Positions 14,912-23,225 are shown, counted from the first letter of the stretch. The stretch: 32,861 bases of DNA from Oscillospiraceae bacterium HV4-5-C5C (GCA_012034405.1 JAAVLZ010000025.1:1-32861), one strand, 5' to 3'. Translations and numbers: made by a program. The notes: generated from the sequence alone by a model not told the origin.

Positions 14912-17176
14912 TTAATTCAGAAAATCTCCGTCATCAATCTTGAGCCGCAGGCCAACAAAATAGCGCTTATTATCACGCACAATGCGTTCATAGCCGGCCT
15001 TTTCCAGAGCAAAGTAGAAGTCTGCCGTGCTGCGGACATATTCGTTCGTGTCGATGCTGTAATTACGGTACGCCTGATACAAGGACCCAGAGCCTTCCTT
15101 ATAGCTGGGATCAAGATCGCACTTGTCGTCGAGGAAATGGCCGAACCAGTCATTCTGCGCCCGGTACTCCTCAATCGCTTTCTGCACGCATGCCGGCACC
15201 GGAATCTTGTAATCCAGTGCGATGACCTTCCGGGCACCTTCGATGACCCATGCCAAAATACTCTCGCCGGCGTTGTTGTAGAGATACTCGCCGTAATTCT
15301 TGATGTCGCCGGAGCCCTCAATCTTAGCGTTGAACGGGATAACGATCAGCCTGCGCCAGATACCGTCATCGGAGGCGCTGACCTTCGGCAGATGGTTGGT
15401 GTAAAGTACCAGTGTATGGCAGGGCGTGAAGCTGAACGGGTCCTTGTACTTTTTCTCCGCGAACACATCGTCAGTGGAGCAGAGTTGCTTGACGGTGGAG
15501 TCGTTGAGTCTCGCGCCTTCCTGCATCTCGGCCGCGATCAGCAGACGTTTGCCTTTGACCTCCGCCATTTCCGGCTTGATGTTCCTGTGGCAGCCGACCG
15601 TCAGGGTGTCGGCGGAGATGTTGCCGCTGTAGAGACCCAGCACACGAGAGACCGCGTTCCAGAAGGTCGACTTGCCGTTTCGGCCGCAGCCATAGGATAT
15701 GATGAGCGCCTCCACAAAGACTTTCCCGATGGCAGCCAACCCGCAGATCATCTGGACATAGTCGATGAGCTCCTGATTTTTGCAGAAGATCAGGTCGAGA
15801 CTGTCCCGCCAGATCTGCTCGCCCTTGTTGCTGGGTGAAACAGATGTGATCTTGGTGATGTAGTCCTCTGGCGAATGTTCACGAGCTCCCGCGATGCCAC
15901 GACGCAGATCATAGGTGGCGGCAGGGGTACAGAGCACGAAGCAGTCGGCGTCCAAATCACGCGGCGAAATCTCCAGCATGGGATGTGCCTCTTTGAGCGT
16001 GGCGGTGATGTTTTTGGAGTCGCGGCGGCGGATCGCAAAGGACTGATATGCTTTGGCCGCAAGGAATGCGGCATAGGTTTCGGCCTGTGCGTCATTGAAT
16101 AGGGCTTCGGCTTTGACCTTTGAGGTCGTATCGAGGATGCTCTGCGCGCCGCAGTCCGTCAGGGCTTTCATCGCATCGCGCATATCCTTCGCGGCTTCCT
16201 CAAGTTGGCGGCGGGTCAGCTCATGGGCGACGGCCTGTGCTCCGGGTTCGGTTTCCTTCCAGTAGTGTTCCGTGTACCGGATGAAATGCGTCGCCGGTGA
16301 ATACCGAAGCTCCCCGGAAAAGTGCTTCGCCAGCACCTCGGCCTGACCGACGTCGGAGAAATCATCAGGCTTATAGGAGGTGTCGTCGTTATAGACCTCC
16401 GGTGGCACATAGCCAGCCTGCTGCTGGACCCTTGCGTAAAAACGCTGGGCGCTGTGCCAGATGGTTGACAGCTCGGAGTCCTCCAGCGGGGGCGTGCATT
16501 TCGCCGCTTCGTCGAGAAAGCACTGGTAGGCTTCTTCGCTGTCACCGTATTTCTTGATGACCCGCCCGGCAAACCGGGACATGGTTGCATTGCGGCTGCC
16601 TTCCGGGATCACGAGACTGGCATGATGGCCGCCCGGCAGATCCGCGTCAAAGTCGTCGTTCTCCAGAAATTCGGTCAGATTCATGCTGCCGGGAAAGAGC
16701 TCGACATCTGCCGAGGCTGTACCAAAGAAGAATCGTGCGGCATCCAGCGCCTGTGTATCAAAATACGGGAAGATCGAGTTGACCAGCTTTTTCATGTCGC
16801 TGTAGACGTCAGCATCGGTCATGTATTCGATGGGAAACAGGATATGAAACTTTGGCCGAGCGGGCTTGCCGTTTTTCTCCCGCATGTTGTAGCGACTGTA
16901 GTGGACCGCGAAGCTGACGTCCGGGAAAGCAGCGGCGACATCCGCCGGCAGCACCCAGTCAGCCGGATTCTCAGAGTGGTCGTTGTCGCAGTCAACCGGG
17001 AGGCAGTCAGCACCGAGAAAGTTATCACCGTTGCGGTAATTGTTTTTATACTCAGCACAAACATAGTCGTGGCATACCGCGAGCTGCAGGCTGATTGCGT
17101 CCGTTATGGTGTTTTTATTGGGATAGGAGCAGTTGCCGGGGTTGCCGATGATGTCGGCGCTATACAGGGTAAACAT
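14912..17176 (-). CDS. P4/D5-type primase-helicase
   Basis: 754 residues. The N-terminal part has a primase-polymerase-like acidic site (VDCDND, 61-66; Asp62/64/66) and ARPKFHILFP (106-115). A helical middle leads to the superfamily 3 helicase: GCGRNGKST (496-504, Walker A), KRLLIAAEMQEG (543-554, Walker B) and LVLYTNHLPKVS (sensor), then IWRRLIVIPF. It opens the origin and primes phage DNA synthesis. Full length for the family. The ATG overlaps the previous stop by one base (TGATG). Confidence 0.93.
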   Translation of the reverse strand: MFTLYSADIIGNPGNCSYPNKNTITDAISLQLAVCHDYVCAEYKNNYRNGDNFLGADCLPVDCDNDHSENPADWVLPADVAAAFPDVSFAVHYSRYNMREKNGKPARPKFHILFPIEYMTDADVYSDMKKLVNSIFPYFDTQALDAARFFFGTASADVELFPGSMNLTEFLENDDFDADLPGGHHASLVIPEGSRNATMSRFAGRVIKKYGDSEEAYQCFLDEAAKCTPPLEDSELSTIWHSAQRFYARVQQQAGYVPPEVYNDDTSYKPDDFSDVGQAEVLAKHFSGELRYSPATHFIRYTEHYWKETEPGAQAVAHELTRRQLEEAAKDMRDAMKALTDCGAQSILDTTSKVKAEALFNDAQAETYAAFLAAKAYQSFAIRRRDSKNITATLKEAHPMLEISPRDLDADCFVLCTPAATYDLRRGIAGAREHSPEDYITKITSVSPSNKGEQIWRDSLDLIFCKNQELIDYVQMICGLAAIGKVFVEALIISYGCGRNGKSTFWNAVSRVLGLYSGNISADTLTVGCHRNIKPEMAEVKGKRLLIAAEMQEGARLNDSTVKQLCSTDDVFAEKKYKDPFSFTPCHTLVLYTNHLPKVSASDDGIWRRLIVIPFNAKIEGSGDIKNYGEYLYNNAGESILAWVIEGARKVIALDYKIPVPACVQKAIEEYRAQNDWFGHFLDDKCDLDPSYKEGSGSLYQAYRNYSIDTNEYVRSTADFYFALEKAGYERIVRDNKRYFVGLRLKIDDGDFLN

Positions 17177-17502
17177 CAGTCGTGCACCTCCTTCGCGCCG
17201 TCCTCCAGCACCTTGGTGATGAACTTGAGCGCGGTGATGATCGTTTCAAGCTCGCAGTCTCCGCCGAGTGTGACCTCGATGCCTTCGCTGCCGAACTTGT
17301 CCCTGATTACATGGGCGTCCATTTCCGTGGAAGCCAAATCTTTAATGCGAAAATAGGTGCGGCTGCCATGCCCGCCGTCGCCACCCTGATAGCCATTCGT
17401 CCCGGCTTCGACTTCGAGAATGTTGGCGCTTACGATTTCACGCTTATAGGTAGGAACCTCAATGCCGCCGATGCGGCGGGTACCTTCAGTGATTGCAAAC
17501 AT
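17176..17502 (-). CDS. Conserved phage protein of the replication module, function unknown
   Basis: 108 residues starting MFAITEGTRRIGGIEVPTYKRE. A beta-rich, glycine-rich middle (LEVEAGTNGYQGGDGGHGSRTYFRI) precedes an acidic helical end. ATG 6 bases after GGAGG. It overlaps the DUF4406 gene by 17 bases and the primase gene by one, so it sits in a tightly coupled set. Homologues occur next to P4-like primases in clostridial phages; no function known to me. Confidence 0.72.
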   Translation of the reverse strand: MFAITEGTRRIGGIEVPTYKREIVSANILEVEAGTNGYQGGDGGHGSRTYFRIKDLASTEMDAHVIRDKFGSEGIEVTLGGDCELETIITALKFITKVLEDGAKEVHD

Positions 17503-17923
17503 CTTGTACCTCCTCCAAATCTTCTGTGAAATAGCGCAGGCGGTAATTTTTCCACCTGGCTCGTTTGATTTCTGCCTGCATGCCGGGAGAAATGAAGCTG
17601 CCGAACACCCAAACCTCCGAGCATTTGCTCATGAGGGCGTTTCCGAAGAACAGCCCAAGCTCACGCTCCTGCGGGTCTGTGTCGTTCATGAACTGCGGGA
17701 ACAGCAGATGCGGTGCGAGGGGGATGAAACCCTTATCCACTGCGAATCGGCTGTAACCCCGCGCAGCATTTACGTTCTTTTCGATGTCTCCCGCATAGGG
17801 AGAGCAGATGTAGATGATTGGCCGGAAGGCGCGGAGTGCGCGTTCCTCCTTCTCAATCAGTGACATGGCTTCATAGGCGGTCGGGTCCATGTAGCCTTCA
17901 GCATTACGTTTATCAATACTCAT
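17486..17923 (-). CDS. DUF4406 (SLOG/deoxyribosyltransferase-like) protein
   Basis: 145 residues. RPIIYICSPYAGDIEKNVNAARGYSRFAVDKGFIPLAPHLLFPQFMND, then GLFFGNALMSKCSEVWVFGSFISPGMQAEI, is the DUF4406 signature, a Rossmann-like fold related to nucleoside 2-deoxyribosyltransferases and SLOG proteins. Possible roles are nucleotide salvage or nucleotide sensing during phage replication. GGAGG lies 6 bases before the ATG. It follows DNA polymerase after a short gap holding a repeated motif (17967-17999). Confidence 0.85.
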   Translation of the reverse strand: MSIDKRNAEGYMDPTAYEAMSLIEKEERALRAFRPIIYICSPYAGDIEKNVNAARGYSRFAVDKGFIPLAPHLLFPQFMNDTDPQERELGLFFGNALMSKCSEVWVFGSFISPGMQAEIKRARWKNYRLRYFTEDLEEVQDVCNH

Positions 17924-17966
17924 TGGGAGCCTCCTTTCACGACGGGCTTTAGTCCGCCTCTGCTAT

Positions 17967-17999
17967 CCAATGGAGGTAAAAACCCGTTTTGGCCGAAAA
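17967..17999 (-). repeat. 33-base dispersed repeat, copy 1
   Basis: About 27 of 33 bases match 22491-22523, the identical stretches being CCAATGGAGGT and GGCCGAAAA. Both copies lie shortly upstream of a minus-strand start codon. Read on the minus strand, one frame of each encodes FSAKxxFxLHW. Confidence 0.6.
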
Positions 18000-18003
18000 T
18001 CCG

Positions 18004-19944
18004 TTAGTCTTTTTTATAGAAATTTGTCTCGTAGCCATCCGCCCGCAGCAGCAGGCCCTTCGCCCACGGCGGGGTTCTACCCATCTGATCGCAGACCGCC
18101 TGCAGAGACATACGCGGATCAGCCTCAATGACCAGTTCATCGTGGATGTGCATAACAATGGAGGAATTCCGAAGTGTCTGCATGGCATAGCAAAGAATGT
18201 CCCGGCTGGTCGCCTGAACGATGTTTTCCACGAATTTCGGGCCGTAGGAATCCAACCGCTCCCACTTCTTCGTGCCGCTGACACCCTCGTAGGTAATACA
18301 CTGACCGCCGAATTTGTTTTCACCGATGCGCGGTTTCACATAAGCGAGTCTCCGGCCGGAGGGCAGCGTGATAAAGAGCATCCCGCTCTGGCAGGAGAAC
18401 ACGACGCCATGCGTACTGTTGGTGTGCTTGTTGCGGACAGCCTCAAGCGCCGCCCGGTCCACGTCCCACCAGAGCTTCACGATATTCGGGTTGGACTGCC
18501 GCCACGCATCAACCAGCGGAGGAAGCTCGTCCTCGGTCAGACCCATTTCAAGAGCGCCCATCGCTTTGAGCGCACCGACAGAACCGCCATAACCGAGCGC
18601 CAATTCCGCGATTTTACCTTTCTGACGCAGGTGCCCATTGATGCCGTGTTTTTCGACGGGGACCTTGAACATCTGACTGGCGCTGGCGCAGTAAATGTCG
18701 CCGCCCTTGGCAAAGACATCCTGCCGCCACTGTTCGCCGGCGAACCACGCGATGACACGAGCTTCGATGGCGCTGAAGTCTGATACGATAAATTTGGCTC
18801 CGGCTCTTGGCACAAAAGAGGTACGGATAAGCTGCGAAAGTGTGTCTGGGACATCTTCATAGAGAAGCTCCAGCGCGTCAAAATCTCCGCAGCGCACAAG
18901 AGCGCGGGCCTGTTCCAGATCGGGAAGATGGTTCTGAGGCAGGTTTTGCATTTGGATGAGCCTGCCGGCCCATCGACCGGTTCGATTTGCACCATAAAAT
19001 TGGAACATCCCACGGGCGCGGCTGTCGGCACAGACAGCGGTCTCCATTGTCTTGTATTTCTTCACAGACGATTTGGCAAGCTGCTGTCGAAGGGAGAGCG
19101 CTTCACCGAGTGGTTCGGGTGCCGTTTTCAAAAGCTCCGCGACGGCTTTCTTGCCGAGCGTATCCGTTTCCAACCCGTTATCCGCAAGCCACTGCTTCAT
19201 CTGCTGCACCGAGTTTGGATTGTCCAATTCGGTCAGCTTTTTCATGGCTGTGGTGAGCTGCAGACGGGACCGGCCGTCCATGTCTATGGCCTGTTTGACC
19301 AACGTCATATCCAGAGCAACGCCACGGTCGTTAATTTCCTGATCGAGGTGGTATTCATTCCATACGGATTCCGGCACCGGAAACTTTGAGAGTTTCTCTT
19401 GAATGGACATCTCCGTTTCCACATCGCGGGCGTTATATCTTTTGAAGGTGGCCCACTTGTCCGGAGCATGATAGGGACGATTGCGAGTGCGGCCGTCATT
19501 GGATTTTGTAGGAGTGCAGGGCTGGCAGAAGTATTTGATGAGGTCCTTGCCCTCGGTGAGCTTCTGCTTGTCCAGCTTGAGCACAGCGCCGACGCCCTCC
19601 AGCGACAGCGGCAGGCCCATAGTGGCAGCCCAGATCATGGAGCAACGCCACTGGCCGGGGTCCAGATAACGGCCGGTCGGCAAGCCCAGATATCTGGACA
19701 GACAGATCCGTTCAAAGCTGGCGTTGAAAGCCCACTTCATTATGGCTTCATCTGTGAGTGCGGCTTTGACTTCATCCGGCAGCGTTTCACCGCAGGCGAG
19801 GTCAACAACTTGAACAGCACCGCCGTCAGCGCTATAGCCGAACAGAAGAATCTCAAAATCAGGAACCTCCACATATTTGTAAACACCACATTTGGCAAGC
19901 GGCGCACTGCTATAGGTCTCAATATCAATTGAGAGTGTTTTCAT
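18004..19944 (-). CDS. DNA polymerase, family A (phage DNA polymerase I)
   Basis: 646 residues from the ATG at 19944 (9 bases after AAGGA; a GTG at 19950 is too close to it). It begins with a 3'-5' exonuclease (SIDIETYSS: Asp7, Glu9). Polymerase motif A is VSDFSAIEARVIAWFAG, the motif B region is RQKGKIAELALGYGGSVGALKAM, and motif C is MHIHDELVIE with Asp602. All catalytic carboxylates seem present. It replicates the phage genome with the primase-helicase and DUF2815 protein. No 5'-3' exonuclease domain, as usual for phage versions. Confidence 0.95.
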   Translation of the reverse strand: MKTLSIDIETYSSAPLAKCGVYKYVEVPDFEILLFGYSADGGAVQVVDLACGETLPDEVKAALTDEAIMKWAFNASFERICLSRYLGLPTGRYLDPGQWRCSMIWAATMGLPLSLEGVGAVLKLDKQKLTEGKDLIKYFCQPCTPTKSNDGRTRNRPYHAPDKWATFKRYNARDVETEMSIQEKLSKFPVPESVWNEYHLDQEINDRGVALDMTLVKQAIDMDGRSRLQLTTAMKKLTELDNPNSVQQMKQWLADNGLETDTLGKKAVAELLKTAPEPLGEALSLRQQLAKSSVKKYKTMETAVCADSRARGMFQFYGANRTGRWAGRLIQMQNLPQNHLPDLEQARALVRCGDFDALELLYEDVPDTLSQLIRTSFVPRAGAKFIVSDFSAIEARVIAWFAGEQWRQDVFAKGGDIYCASASQMFKVPVEKHGINGHLRQKGKIAELALGYGGSVGALKAMGALEMGLTEDELPPLVDAWRQSNPNIVKLWWDVDRAALEAVRNKHTNSTHGVVFSCQSGMLFITLPSGRRLAYVKPRIGENKFGGQCITYEGVSGTKKWERLDSYGPKFVENIVQATSRDILCYAMQTLRNSSIVMHIHDELVIEADPRMSLQAVCDQMGRTPPWAKGLLLRADGYETNFYKKD

Positions 19945-19972
19945 ATTCACCGTTCCTTTCAGATACCCAAAA

Positions 19973-19998
19973 GGGTGGCAGGATTGCTCCCACCACCC
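19973..19998 (-). terminator. Hairpin between the membrane protein and polymerase genes
   Basis: On the minus strand GGGTGG...CCACCC enclose a smaller GGGA/TCC pairing and are followed by TTTTGGG. Imperfect and with a short T run; a weak terminator or attenuator at most. Confidence 0.35.
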
Positions 19999-20010
19999 AC
20001 GGGTCAGACC

Positions 20011-20250
20011 TTACTTGTTGAGCTGCTCCATACGCTTCTGGTGGTACTCCTCATCACGGGCAGCCTGTTCCTGCTCACGTTTGTCGCGTTCCTTGCGGTA
20101 CTCGATATCGCGGGCGGCGGATTCCTGCTCACGCTTTTCACGCTTGCGGTCATAGATCCAGCTCTGAATTGCGGTGATCAGGAACACAACACTGAAGATA
20201 AGCCAAATGGCGATAAGCACGGTTACTAAAATTGTCTGCAATGTAGTCAT
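20011..20250 (-). CDS. Small membrane protein with charged coiled coil
   Basis: 79 residues. Residues ~5-28 form one hydrophobic membrane segment (ILVTVLIAIWLIFSVVFLIT), followed by WIYDRK and a long charged region with a doubled unit (KREQESAARDIEYRKERD then KREQEQAARDEEYHQKRM). ATG 9 bases after GGAGG. A membrane-anchored coiled coil placed between the single-strand-binding and DNA polymerase genes is unusual; it might tether the replication machinery or act in superinfection exclusion. No family recognised. Confidence 0.72.
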   Translation of the reverse strand: MTTLQTILVTVLIAIWLIFSVVFLITAIQSWIYDRKREKREQESAARDIEYRKERDKREQEQAARDEEYHQKRMEQLNK

Positions 20251-20264
20251 AGTCGTTTTCCTCC

Positions 20265-20840
20265 TTAGTTCAAAAAGTCGTCGTCGTTGTCGGATGCAAA
20301 GTCGTTCTCCGCACTCGTTTTGCCGCCGAGCGGCTCACCGGAGCGGATAAGCTGCAGGTTGTTCAAACCGCAGGCGATACCCTTGTTGCCGTTGCTGTTG
20401 AAGGCATATAGGTTGATACTGGCACGACCGTACACACCGGAGTACACCTCGGAGCGAGTGATGACAGGATTGCGGTCCGCATCTACGATGCCGGGTGCCG
20501 TCGCGGAGTTTGCGTTGATAAAGTAAGCGTTGGCGTAAGCGGGATCGTCCGGGCGCTCGACGTCACCGTCGCGCATAGGCGTCTTAATTGCGGCCAGAGG
20601 CGGCACGGTCTTGCCGTTACCCTTAAGCTTGGATTCGCCCTCATGGTAGGCGGCTTCAATAGCAGCTTTAAGTTTTGCGACGGTCTTGGTGTCGGACTTC
20701 GGAATAATCAGGCTGACGCTGTATTTCGGCGTTCCGCCGTTGATAGACTTCGGCTCCCAGACGTTGGCATAGGACCAGCGGGTGTCGGGGCCAGTGATGA
20801 CCTTCATGGGGTTGTTGACTTTGTTCATATTGTTAGACAT
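20265..20840 (-). CDS. DUF2815 single-stranded DNA-binding protein
   Basis: 191 residues from MSNNMNKVNNPMKVITG (ATG 8 bases after GGAGG). RWSYANVWEPKSINGGTPKYSVSLIIPKSD and the C-terminal acidic tail (NDFASDNDDDFLN) match DUF2815; a member from phage Enc34 was shown to be an OB-fold single-stranded DNA-binding protein, and the acidic end is like that of SSB proteins that recruit partners. It protects template strands for the neighbouring polymerase. Confidence 0.88.
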   Translation of the reverse strand: MSNNMNKVNNPMKVITGPDTRWSYANVWEPKSINGGTPKYSVSLIIPKSDTKTVAKLKAAIEAAYHEGESKLKGNGKTVPPLAAIKTPMRDGDVERPDDPAYANAYFINANSATAPGIVDADRNPVITRSEVYSGVYGRASINLYAFNSNGNKGIACGLNNLQLIRSGEPLGGKTSAENDFASDNDDDFLN

Positions 20841-20853
20841 ATGATTGTCCTCC

Positions 20854-21981
20854 TTAATTTTCTTTAAAATCGGCTGCTGCCGTAGACATCGCCGGACGTT
20901 TATCGCTCTCCGGCACCAGAGCGGGCTTACCTTGTGGCTTTTCAATATAGGGACTCAAAAGCTCGTCAAAGCGGGATTTTCCGAGCAGCTTCTGCATGGC
21001 AGTGACACCGAGCACCTTGCGCTCAAACGGGTCGAAGCCTGCATGCTCGACGACATCGGCAACAACCGTGTCGTTGATGTATTTCCTGTTGGAGCGGCCC
21101 TCAACCAGTTTCCAGCCGAACCACTCTTTGCCGCTGATTGCCTGTTGCAGGGCGTATTCTTTGATGTCCGATGCCCACGAGACAAGCTCGTCCACCTTGG
21201 AGAGAATGTCCTCAATGTCCTCATCTGTGAGTAGCGGTGGGAGCTTGAACTCGTACTGAGCCAGAGCAAGATTCGCCTCAGCGCGGGCGCGGCAGTCGTT
21301 CTTCGCTTTGCAGAAGCCGCACCACTCACCGCAGAGGAAATTGCCGTCGCCGGTAAAGGCAAGCTCGGCGGTAGGCTTCAGCACCTCGTCGGCCCAGCGG
21401 TACAGGTCGTCTTTGGAAATTTCGTAGGTGCTTACGTTGTCCCGGCGCGGCTGGTAAATAGTCATGCTGACTGTTTCGATGTCGTAGATCTTGTCGAAGA
21501 GCTCCAACGCACCGAGGGCGTAACACATGAGCTGTGGGTTTTCCTCTGCCCGGACGAGTACGCCGAGCCCATGTTTGTAATCGCAAATTTTGAGTGTGCC
21601 GTCCGCGATGATGAGAGCGTCAGCTGTTCCGAAGCCGTCCTCCACCCAGCGTGAGAAGTCGACACGCTGTTCGATAAGCACCACCGGGTCCGCGCAGACC
21701 TGCTTGGCGGCTTCGACATGTTCGAGTACATAAGCGGAGTAGTCTGTGGCGCAGTCGTTCATTTCCTCGTTGTACCAGGTCAGGTCCTCGGTCGGGTCCT
21801 CGGCTTGAAGCCCCAGCACCTTACGCAGTTTGTATTCACACAGTGTATGGGCGTCGGTGCCCTCGGCGGCGTAGTCGCTGCCTTTGTCCGTATAACTCTC
21901 ACAGAGCCGGGCGGAAGGCGGGCAGTGTAACCATCTCTCTGAAGATGAAGCGGAGAGTATTGCGTGTCCTTTAGGTGGCAT
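20854..21981 (-). CDS. DUF2800 Cas4/RecB-like nuclease
   Basis: 375 residues from MPPKGHAILSASSSERWLHCPPSA (ATG 9 bases after GGAGG). PD-(D/E)XK core: FGTAD (117-121), DYK (134-136) and NPQLMCYALGA. Cysteines Cys20 and Cys221-x2-Cys224-x5-Cys230 form the four-cysteine arrangement of AddB/Cas4 iron-sulphur nucleases. In phages DUF2800 accompanies the DUF2815 protein and probably acts in recombination-dependent replication. It overlaps the preceding gene by 11 bases. Confidence 0.9.
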   Translation of the reverse strand: MPPKGHAILSASSSERWLHCPPSARLCESYTDKGSDYAAEGTDAHTLCEYKLRKVLGLQAEDPTEDLTWYNEEMNDCATDYSAYVLEHVEAAKQVCADPVVLIEQRVDFSRWVEDGFGTADALIIADGTLKICDYKHGLGVLVRAEENPQLMCYALGALELFDKIYDIETVSMTIYQPRRDNVSTYEISKDDLYRWADEVLKPTAELAFTGDGNFLCGEWCGFCKAKNDCRARAEANLALAQYEFKLPPLLTDEDIEDILSKVDELVSWASDIKEYALQQAISGKEWFGWKLVEGRSNRKYINDTVVADVVEHAGFDPFERKVLGVTAMQKLLGKSRFDELLSPYIEKPQGKPALVPESDKRPAMSTAAADFKEN

Positions 21982-22297
21982 TGTCCAGTACCTCCACTTC
22001 GGCCAGCAGCGCCTTGTAGTTTGAAGGGTCAATCTTTGAGAGCTTATCTGCACCGTACTTTTGAAGCAGCGAGCGAATCTCGGCGGTATGCCCGGCGCGG
22101 GATTTTTCTGCGAGGACGGCCCGCACATCTTCCAGTTTCAATGCCGGTTCGGCGGCTGGCGCTTTAGTAGCAGGCACCGTCGCTGTGTCATCAGCAGAAC
22201 TAAAAGTCTCGACCAGCCAGTTTGCGGCGTCGTTAATAGCGGCAGCGGCATTCCGCAGTTCTTCGATGGTAGTAGCCATATCGCTCATTTTGCTCAT
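21971..22297 (-). CDS. Small conserved protein of the replication module
   Basis: 108 residues starting MSKMSDMATTIEELRNAAA (ATG 8 bases after GGAGG). An N-terminal helix, an Ala/Pro/Thr linker (DDTATVPATKAPAAEPA) and a C-terminal part LKLEDVRAVLAEKSRAGHTAEIRSLLQKYGADKLSKIDPSNY resembling a small SAP/Rho-N-like helical nucleic-acid-binding unit. Homologues before DUF2800 genes are sometimes labelled rRNA biogenesis protein, without support that I can see. Likely part of the replication or recombination complex. Confidence 0.75.
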   Translation of the reverse strand: MSKMSDMATTIEELRNAAAAINDAANWLVETFSSADDTATVPATKAPAAEPALKLEDVRAVLAEKSRAGHTAEIRSLLQKYGADKLSKIDPSNYKALLAEVEVLDNAT

Positions 22298-22439
22298 CTG
22301 CTTTTCCTCCTTCCGTGTGTTGGCTCTGATTGGCAAGTATCGTGAGTTTTCTCGCCAAACGTTTGGACACGACGCTAATGGCGATCAAGGTTTCGATCAG
22401 ATCATCGTCCGCGTGGGTCCGGGTATCGGTTCCGTACAT
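22233..22439 (-). CDS. Small protein at the head of the replication operon
   Basis: 68 residues from MYGTDTRTHADDDLIETLIAISVVSKRLARKL; the ATG at 22439 is 8 bases after GGAGG. One amphipathic to hydrophobic helix (LIETLIAISVVSKRLARKLTILA), then a polar end. The last 65 bases overlap the following gene including its ribosome site; so long an overlap could mean the true end is earlier through a frameshift or mutation, or tight coupling. Function unknown. Confidence 0.6.
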   Translation of the reverse strand: MYGTDTRTHADDDLIETLIAISVVSKRLARKLTILANQSQHTEGGKADEQNERYGYYHRRTAECRCRY

Positions 22440-22490
22440 CTCGTTCACCTCCTTGGAAGGAGCGGTTGTCGTTTTTGCTCTTTCCACTTC

Positions 22491-22523
22491 CCAATGGAGG
22501 TCAAAGTGCCGTTTGGCCGAAAA
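22491..22523 (-). repeat. 33-base dispersed repeat, copy 2
   Basis: Partner of 17967-17999. It lies between the strong terminator at 22542-22581 and the first gene of the replication operon, where a promoter is expected; TTTGACC within it is a possible -35 but no convincing -10 follows at 17 bases. Confidence 0.6.
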
Positions 22524-22541
22524 ACTCAGAAAAAAGTTTTT

Positions 22542-22581
22542 AAAAAAAGATGCCTCTCTCTGGCTTTTGCCGGAGAGAGGC
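22542..22581 (-). terminator. Strong intrinsic terminator after the sigma-like gene
   Basis: On the minus strand GCCUCUCUC-C-GGC-AAAA-GCC-A-GAGAGAGGC (12 pairs, one mismatch) is followed by AUC and seven U, then another U-rich run. It starts 8 bases after the stop of the sigma-like gene. Confidence 0.85.
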
Positions 22582-22589
22582 GTTGAAGT

Positions 22590-23117
22590 TTAGATGAAAT
22601 CCTTCAGATAATCGGCGAGTACGGCAAACAGCTTGTCCCTTTTATAAACGAAGGTATTCCTGGCCATTCCCATCTCCTTGCCGCAGTCGCGTTCGGAGCG
22701 GCCTTCCATCACAAGCTCACATATCCGGCGACCTTCTGGATCAAGCTCGTCCAATTTATGGAGAAGCACATCCAGCAGTTCGCGGTCCTCCAAAGTTGAC
22801 TGAATGTCGGGCCTGTCGTCCACCAGATTATCGAGCCAGCTTTTCTCGTTGCCGTCCTTGTCTGTAACAGTGTAATCAAGAGAAAGATTGTCCCCGGCTG
22901 CATGGAACGGACAGACAAGGCAATCGCCATCGCACATCCACTGCTTGTTTCGTGGACACATACATTGATGGTGTCCTTGGGCACGCTTTCTGGTGGCCCA
23001 GATGTCACGATAGTAAGCGCGGTACTGCGCCTCAGTAACCTCGACCCATTGTTCGGTATTGCGGATGTAGACTTTACGTTCATTAGATTGACTAAGATTC
23101 TTTCCTTTGTTTGACAT
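22590..23117 (-). CDS. Sigma-70 region-4-like regulator with Cys-rich insert
   Basis: 175 residues from MSNKGKNLSQSNERKVYI (ATG 8 bases after AAAGGAG; an upstream TTG is less likely). The C-terminus (about 125-165: LDPEGRRICELVMEGRSERDCGKEMGMARNTFVYKRDKL) is a sigma-region-4 helix-turn-helix. The middle has Cys52, 54, 62, 66 and 69 in MCPRNKQWMCDGDCLVCP, possibly metal binding. Such proteins are found early in Firmicutes prophages and probably direct transcription. Bounded by terminators on both sides, so it is its own unit. Confidence 0.82.
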   Translation of the reverse strand: MSNKGKNLSQSNERKVYIRNTEQWVEVTEAQYRAYYRDIWATRKRAQGHHQCMCPRNKQWMCDGDCLVCPFHAAGDNLSLDYTVTDKDGNEKSWLDNLVDDRPDIQSTLEDRELLDVLLHKLDELDPEGRRICELVMEGRSERDCGKEMGMARNTFVYKRDKLFAVLADYLKDFI

Positions 23118-23134
23118 TTTATTGGCTCCTTTGA

Positions 23135-23152
23135 ATTTCAAAATTTTGAAAT
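23135..23152. promoter_or_regulatory. 18-bp perfect palindrome upstream of the sigma-like gene
   Basis: ATTTCAAAATTTTGAAAT is fully self-complementary and lies 18 bases upstream of the ATG at 23117, right against the ribosome site. A binding site for a dimeric regulator, possibly the gene's own product, is the simplest reading. Confidence 0.5.
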
Positions 23153-23171
23153 CCGCGAGAGCCGTAAATCC

Positions 23172-23225
23172 GTAAGAAACGAAAAACGGGCAGGAGAAGC
23201 CTTAGAATGCTTCTATCCATGCCCG
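23172..23225 (-). terminator. Intrinsic terminator after the 48-residue gene
   Basis: On the minus strand CGGGCA (23225-23220) pairs with TGCCCG (23192-23187), and inside it GAAGC pairs with GCTTC. The stem is followed by TTTTTCGTTTCTT. It separates the 48-residue gene from the sigma-like gene. Confidence 0.8.

Noticed and set aside
14822-15838. 338-codon plus-strand open frame opposite the primase-helicase
   Set aside because: Starts in the AT-rich inverted-repeat element and runs antisense through conserved helicase motifs; composition is that of a shadow frame.
22233-22487. Longer start for the small gene at the head of the replication operon
   Set aside because: The codons before 22439 include the dispersed repeat region and the GGAGG, which fits only the ATG at 22439.
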